Assembly: GCA_023413605.1 (NCBI GenBank)
Contig: JAEZPL010000559.1
Coordinates: 1-7,511, forward strand
Direction of reading: 5' to 3'
DNA from: Pseudomonadota bacterium
Lineage (GTDB): Bacteria > Pseudomonadota > Alphaproteobacteria > Azospirillales > Azospirillaceae
Length of the DNA: 7,511 nucleotides
Shown in pieces: positions 5,159-7,511 of this stretch. A program made the translations under genes and the position numbers. The notes under the pieces are model-generated. The model did not search any database and was not told the origin of the DNA. It saw nothing but the letters and a program-made list of their open reading frames with translations. Position 1 is the first letter of the stretch, and each line of letters opens with the position of its first letter.

Positions 5159-6334
5159 CTATTTGCGGAAAACCTCAAGGACGGGCTCACCATAACCTTG
5201 TCTCCTCATCCAGTCTTCAACCCGGAAATGCTCACTTTTTGAAAAATAACCATTCGATGCCGCGGTAAGCATGAACGTACGAAAACTTCCAACAGAGGCT
5301 CTGTAGTTTAGAGATTCATAACTCATGTTGGAGTGCGGAATAAGAAAGGCATCAACTTGCCGACGCTGGTCGATCACTTCTTCCCAATTCCCTGCATAAG
5401 CCACGTTGATATTTGCATCCAGAGTCCACCAACGCCCCCCAAGGAGCGCTTCATTAAAAACATGACTTGGGCTGGACGACCTTGGATCATCAAAAACTTC
5501 CACAATCCGGTTCTCTATTCCCCTCGACGTCAGGAGCAGAGCCAGAACAGTGGCATAATCCGTGCAGCACCCAATCGGCGTCTCAAGAAATGTCTTAACA
5601 GTTACCGAGCTTGATGGTATTGGGCCCGACACCTCGTTTCCCGTCGAACACCCCGGCAGGTTTGGATTGTTTTTGTTTCCATAAGCCCAGAGACCAGATA
5701 CAAATGCCATGTAGTAAATACCGCGCATGACGTCTTCATGCTCAAATTGCTTTTCTTCTTTTTTGAAATCATATCTTTCAAAATCACGCTCAACATACAG
5801 GTACAAATCCTTGAAAGATTTTATGCCACCTCTCCAAGAGGTGTCTTCTGCCCTGAACGATGCAGAGATTCCTGGAACAATGTAGGTGTGAAGCTGCGAG
5901 AGAGGCGCAGAAACAAGATCCAACATAATCCTTCTATCGTAGACCACAACCTGGCCCACCCATTTATCAAGAACAAGTTTGCCATTCCCCTTCCGGCGAA
6001 CCTGAACATGAAATGCCAGCACACCAGGCTTTGAAGAGACAAACGAAAATTTTGGGGATTCCGACCAAGCCGCACCAAAATTCCAATCTTCATCTCCATC
6101 TTTTATCATGTAGCGATATTCAAAATCAGATTCGCTTCCCGAAACCCCAACATGTACCTCGACAGCTTGATTGACGAACACCTGTTCAGGCAGCTTCGCT
6201 ACCGACACAGTGTCGAGATCTTTGAATTCCGCGCTCTCCAATGAAGAAGATATCGATTCGCTTGAGGCGCTGCCCCCAAACAGAACAGCCCCCATAACGA
6301 TGGCAGCGATGCTGCAAGAATGAAGGTAACGCAT
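5159..6334 (-). CDS. Secreted transglutaminase-like cysteine protein, low-GC gene
   Basis: This 391-residue protein starts with a signal peptide (about residues 1-25, cleavage near SAS or SSE). Residues 45-132 are predicted beta-rich, with EYRYMI, W84, F98 and VLAFHVQVRR, resembling an Ig-like triple-Tyr type domain. Residues 250-315 form a transglutaminase-like core: GCCTDYA (catalytic Cys257), SHVFNEA (His291) and WWTLDANIN (Asp306) give an apparently intact Cys-His-Asp triad. Such proteins act as proteases, transglutaminases or amide hydrolases, and the substrate is unknown. The ATG at 6334 is chosen because the signal peptide begins there; an in-frame TTG at 6421 is less likely. No strong ribosome-binding site is visible. 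The gene is about 45-50% GC in sampled stretches, far below its neighbours, which suggests horizontal transfer. It converges with the CbiB-like gene. Confidence 0.8.
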   Translation of the reverse strand: MRYLHSCSIAAIVMGAVLFGGSASSESISSSLESAEFKDLDTVSVAKLPEQVFVNQAVEVHVGVSGSESDFEYRYMIKDGDEDWNFGAAWSESPKFSFVSSKPGVLAFHVQVRRKGNGKLVLDKWVGQVVVYDRRIMLDLVSAPLSQLHTYIVPGISASFRAEDTSWRGGIKSFKDLYLYVERDFERYDFKKEEKQFEHEDVMRGIYYMAFVSGLWAYGNKNNPNLPGCSTGNEVSGPIPSSSVTVKTFLETPIGCCTDYATVLALLLTSRGIENRIVEVFDDPRSSSPSHVFNEALLGGRWWTLDANINVAYAGNWEEVIDQRRQVDAFLIPHSNMSYESLNYRASVGSFRTFMLTAASNGYFSKSEHFRVEDWMRRQGYGEPVLEVFRK

Positions 6335-6377
6335 GAAGCACCGTTGTCTGATATTTGCCGCAAATTCCAAGTATTTT

Positions 6378-6401
6378 CTTGAAGCACACCCGACCTTCAA
6401 G
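6378..6401. promoter_or_regulatory. Inverted repeat upstream of the transglutaminase-like gene
   Basis: CTTGAAG (6378-6384) and CTTCAAG (6395-6401) form a perfect 7-bp inverted repeat with a 10-base spacer. A further TTCAAG follows at 6402-6407. It lies about 45 bp upstream of the ATG at 6334, where an operator would be expected. The regulator is unknown. No confident -10/-35 pair was found here. Confidence 0.35.
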
Positions 6402-6508
6402 TTCAAGCGCACACTACACAAATGTTCTGAAAGGGGGGAGGGATAAAAGAGCCGCCGCAGTCGATCACCAATTCACCAACGCCCCAGGCCTTCGGATTAA
6501 ACCCGGCA

Positions 6509-6529
6509 GCACATGGTGCAGCCATGTGC
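6509..6529. repeat. Perfect 8-bp inverted repeat
   Basis: GCACATGG and CCATGTGC surround a five-base TGCAG loop. As RNA this is a compact hairpin on either strand. No U-tract follows, so termination is doubtful. It sits seven bases left of a second, larger inverted repeat. Confidence 0.5.
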
Positions 6530-6535
6530 GAAAGG

Positions 6536-6584
6536 GTGATACGGCCGGCCGATCATGGAAGCCTTCAGGCGCCGGCCGTATCAC
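6536..6584. repeat. Perfect 14-bp inverted repeat with 21-base loop
   Basis: GTGATACGGCCGGC (6536-6549) and GCCGGCCGTATCAC (6571-6584) are exact reverse complements. The loop of 21 bases contains a small GAAG-C-CTTC palindrome. This could be a terminator-like structure, a regulator-binding site or an inserted repeat. On the minus strand it begins right at the stop codon of the doubtful small ORF 6581-6763. Confidence 0.65.
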
Positions 6585-6763
6585 AGGTCAAGCCGGCGCC
6601 AACTCCGCCCAAAGCAGTTCCCGCAATAAAACGACCGGGACCGCCCCCAGACAAAGCGCTCGACTATCAGCTTGGCGAAAAACCCAAAAGTTGAAGGGCC
6701 GGACGGGCAGCGGCGCCCCCAAGGCAGACGGTAGCACTTCATCCCCTGGTGCATTGCCTCCAT
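6581..6763 (-). CDS. Doubtful small Cys-containing ORF, possible zinc-ribbon remnant
   Basis: The 60-residue frame contains CYRLPWGRRCPSG near the start and YCGNCFGRSWRR near the end. This faintly recalls small bacterial zinc-ribbon proteins with a CPxCG pair followed by a CxxC pair. The first pair is imperfect (CPSG instead of CPSCG), so it could be a decayed gene or a chance frame. Several Met codons (residues 1, 4, 8) could start it; a GGAGG lies near the second but too close. Its TGA stop overlaps the right arm of the 14-bp inverted repeat, as if a terminator followed. I do not recognise a family with certainty. Confidence 0.25.
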   Translation of the reverse strand: MEAMHQGMKCYRLPWGRRCPSGPSTFGFFAKLIVERFVWGRSRSFYCGNCFGRSWRRLDL

Positions 6764-6864
6764 CAGGCTATGCCGTCCTTATCAACACCATCGCGTCCAC
6801 CCTTCCATGAGGCGGTCGCCGCGATGGGATTCACCCCACCAGCCGATTGCACCATAGGACAAAC

Positions 6865-6898
6865 AAAAAGGCGCGGCCCCGAGGGACCGCGCCTTTTT
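6865..6898. terminator. Bidirectional intrinsic terminator downstream of the helicase gene
   Basis: AAAAAGGCGCGG (6865-6876) and CCGCGCCTTTTT (6887-6898) are perfect 12-base complements with a 10-base loop. On the minus strand the GC stem is followed by TTTTTGTTTG, a classical intrinsic terminator, about 20 bp after the helicase stop codon. The plus strand also ends in five Ts, so it can work both ways. Confidence 0.9.
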
Positions 6899-6918
6899 CA
6901 TTCACAGCGAACGAACGC

Positions 6919-7511
6919 TTACCACTTCGACGCGCGGGCGTGCGCCGGCTTGCCGCCGTGGGAGTCGCGGCGGGCGTGGCCGTGCTCCGGACGGCCGCGC
7001 TCCGAGTGACCATGCTCGTTGCGGACATGCTCGGTCCGGTTCACCGGACGGCCATGCTCGGAGCGGTTGGGACGGCCCTGATAGCCGCCCGGCTTGCCCT
7101 CGCCACCGTTGGCGTTGCGGTTCCACGGCTTCTTGTTGTAGCCGCCGCCATTGCCGCCGCCACCCGGACGGCCGGAACGGCCCGCCGGACGACCGCCGCC
7201 GCCGTTCTGGAACGGGCGCTGCGGCTCCAGGCCCGGAACGACGTGGATGTCGAGACGGGTGCCGGTGTAGCGCTCGATGCGGAACAGGGCGTCGCGGTCG
7301 CCGCGCGCGGCGAAGGAGATCGCCACGCCCGAAGCGCCCGCACGGCCCGTGCGGCCGATGCGGTGGACGTAGTCCTCCGCCGAACGCGGCAGGTCGAAGT
7401 TGATGACGTGGGTGATGTCGCGCACGTCGATGCCGCGCGCCGCCACGTCGGTCGCCACCAGCAGGCGGACCTGGCCGGTGCGCAGGCGCTGGAGCGTGCG
7501 GTTGCGCTTGA
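6919..7511 (-). CDS. RhlE-like DEAD-box RNA helicase, C-terminal part (5' end outside window)
   Basis: The visible 197 residues include the end of the second helicase domain. LVATDVAARGIDV (motif V) and YVHRIGRTGRAG (motif VI) show an ATP-dependent DEAD-box RNA helicase. Upstream residues RTLQRLRTGQVR agree with the usual spacing, so the frame continues beyond 7511 and the GTG at 7458 is not the start. After VVPGLEPQRPF comes a long disordered tail: first GGGGRPAGRSGRPGGGG-type Gly/Arg repeats, then His/Arg/Glu-rich units such as SEHGRP, TEHVRNEHGH and RPEHGHARR, ending SKW. Such tails bind RNA and can promote condensate formation. Cytoplasmic roles in cold adaptation, ribosome assembly or RNA decay are typical of the RhlE group, but the exact paralogue cannot be told from the C-terminus. 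A strong terminator follows the gene. Confidence 0.93.
   Translation of the reverse strand, partial: KRNRTLQRLRTGQVRLLVATDVAARGIDVRDITHVINFDLPRSAEDYVHRIGRTGRAGASGVAISFAARGDRDALFRIERYTGTRLDIHVVPGLEPQRPFQNGGGGRPAGRSGRPGGGGNGGGYNKKPWNRNANGGEGKPGGYQGRPNRSEHGRPVNRTEHVRNEHGHSERGRPEHGHARRDSHGGKPAHARASKW

Larger units (their letters stand above)
6422..6864. other. Gene-poor intergenic stretch
   Basis: Between the low-GC transglutaminase-like gene and the helicase terminator I see no convincing long gene. The stretch holds a purine-rich run with a G-tract (about 6428-6450), two perfect inverted repeats (6509-6529 and 6536-6584) and a doubtful 60-residue Cys-containing ORF on the minus strand. It may be a remnant of inserted DNA at the island edge, but no transposase or clear direct-repeat boundary was recognised. 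Confidence 0.5.

Noticed and set aside
6335..6421. Extended start (TTG) of the transglutaminase-like gene
   Set aside because: It would bury the signal peptide 30 residues inside the protein. The internal ATG at 6334 gives a normal signal peptide.
6355..6810. 151-codon plus-strand frame across the intergenic stretch
   Set aside because: It crosses both inverted repeats and the promoter region of the island gene, is Ser/Thr/Gly/Arg-rich without motifs, and lacks a ribosome-binding site.
6422..6864. Insertion sequence remnant
   Set aside because: I found no transposase motif, no matching terminal inverted repeats at the borders and no target-site duplication.

Overview
The window is mostly high-GC DNA with strong third-position G/C bias. 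Its gene types point to an alphaproteobacterium, probably a Rhodospirillales/Azospirillum-like organism. The main pointers are a close relative of the mitochondrial complex I assembly factor NDUFAF5, a CydP-type oxidase micro-subunit, an FNR/FixK-type site and a possible EcfG-type stress promoter. The taxonomic call is inference from gene style; no rRNA or species marker is present.

Layout. On the left, an orphan FliQ/SctS-family export-apparatus protein and the start of a ComF-family protein form a minus-strand pair (1-558). It is divergent from an NDUFAF5-like methyltransferase/hydroxylase gene (654-1541), whose promoter lies so close to the ATG that the mRNA may be leaderless. A hairpin built from ACAAAG/CTTTGT-type repeats (1583-1688) separates it from a convergent minus-strand gene for an HCxGMCGP-type membrane protein of the TauE/SafE-DsbD_2 family (1700-2467). 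That gene carries an FNR/FixK-like palindrome centred at -41.5 from its predicted start of transcription. Further right on the minus strand are a stress-protein-like gene with a glycine/alanine-rich membrane segment and a possible EcfG promoter (2562-3164), and a 49-residue CydP-like protein (3233-3382). On the plus strand follow a secreted five-repeat ankyrin protein and, 19 bp later, a divergent CbiB/CobD paralogue that has lost signature residues (3532-5110).

From about 5150 the composition changes. A minus-strand gene of roughly 45-50% GC encodes a secreted transglutaminase-like cysteine protein with an intact Cys-His-Asp triad (5159-6334). To its right is a gene-poor stretch of about 500 bp with two perfect inverted repeats and a doubtful Cys-rich small ORF. 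The window ends with a strong bidirectional terminator and the C-terminal half of an RhlE-like DEAD-box RNA helicase with a long Gly/Arg/His-rich tail.

Themes. Three genes suggest low-oxygen respiration and respiratory-complex assembly: NDUFAF5-like, the FNR-controlled SafE/DsbD_2 protein, and CydP. They are neighbours, not one operon. The most unusual items are the degenerate CbiB paralogue coupled to the ankyrin protein, the orphan FliQ beside comF, and the low-GC transglutaminase island. I see no CRISPR array, tRNA, rRNA or intact insertion sequence.
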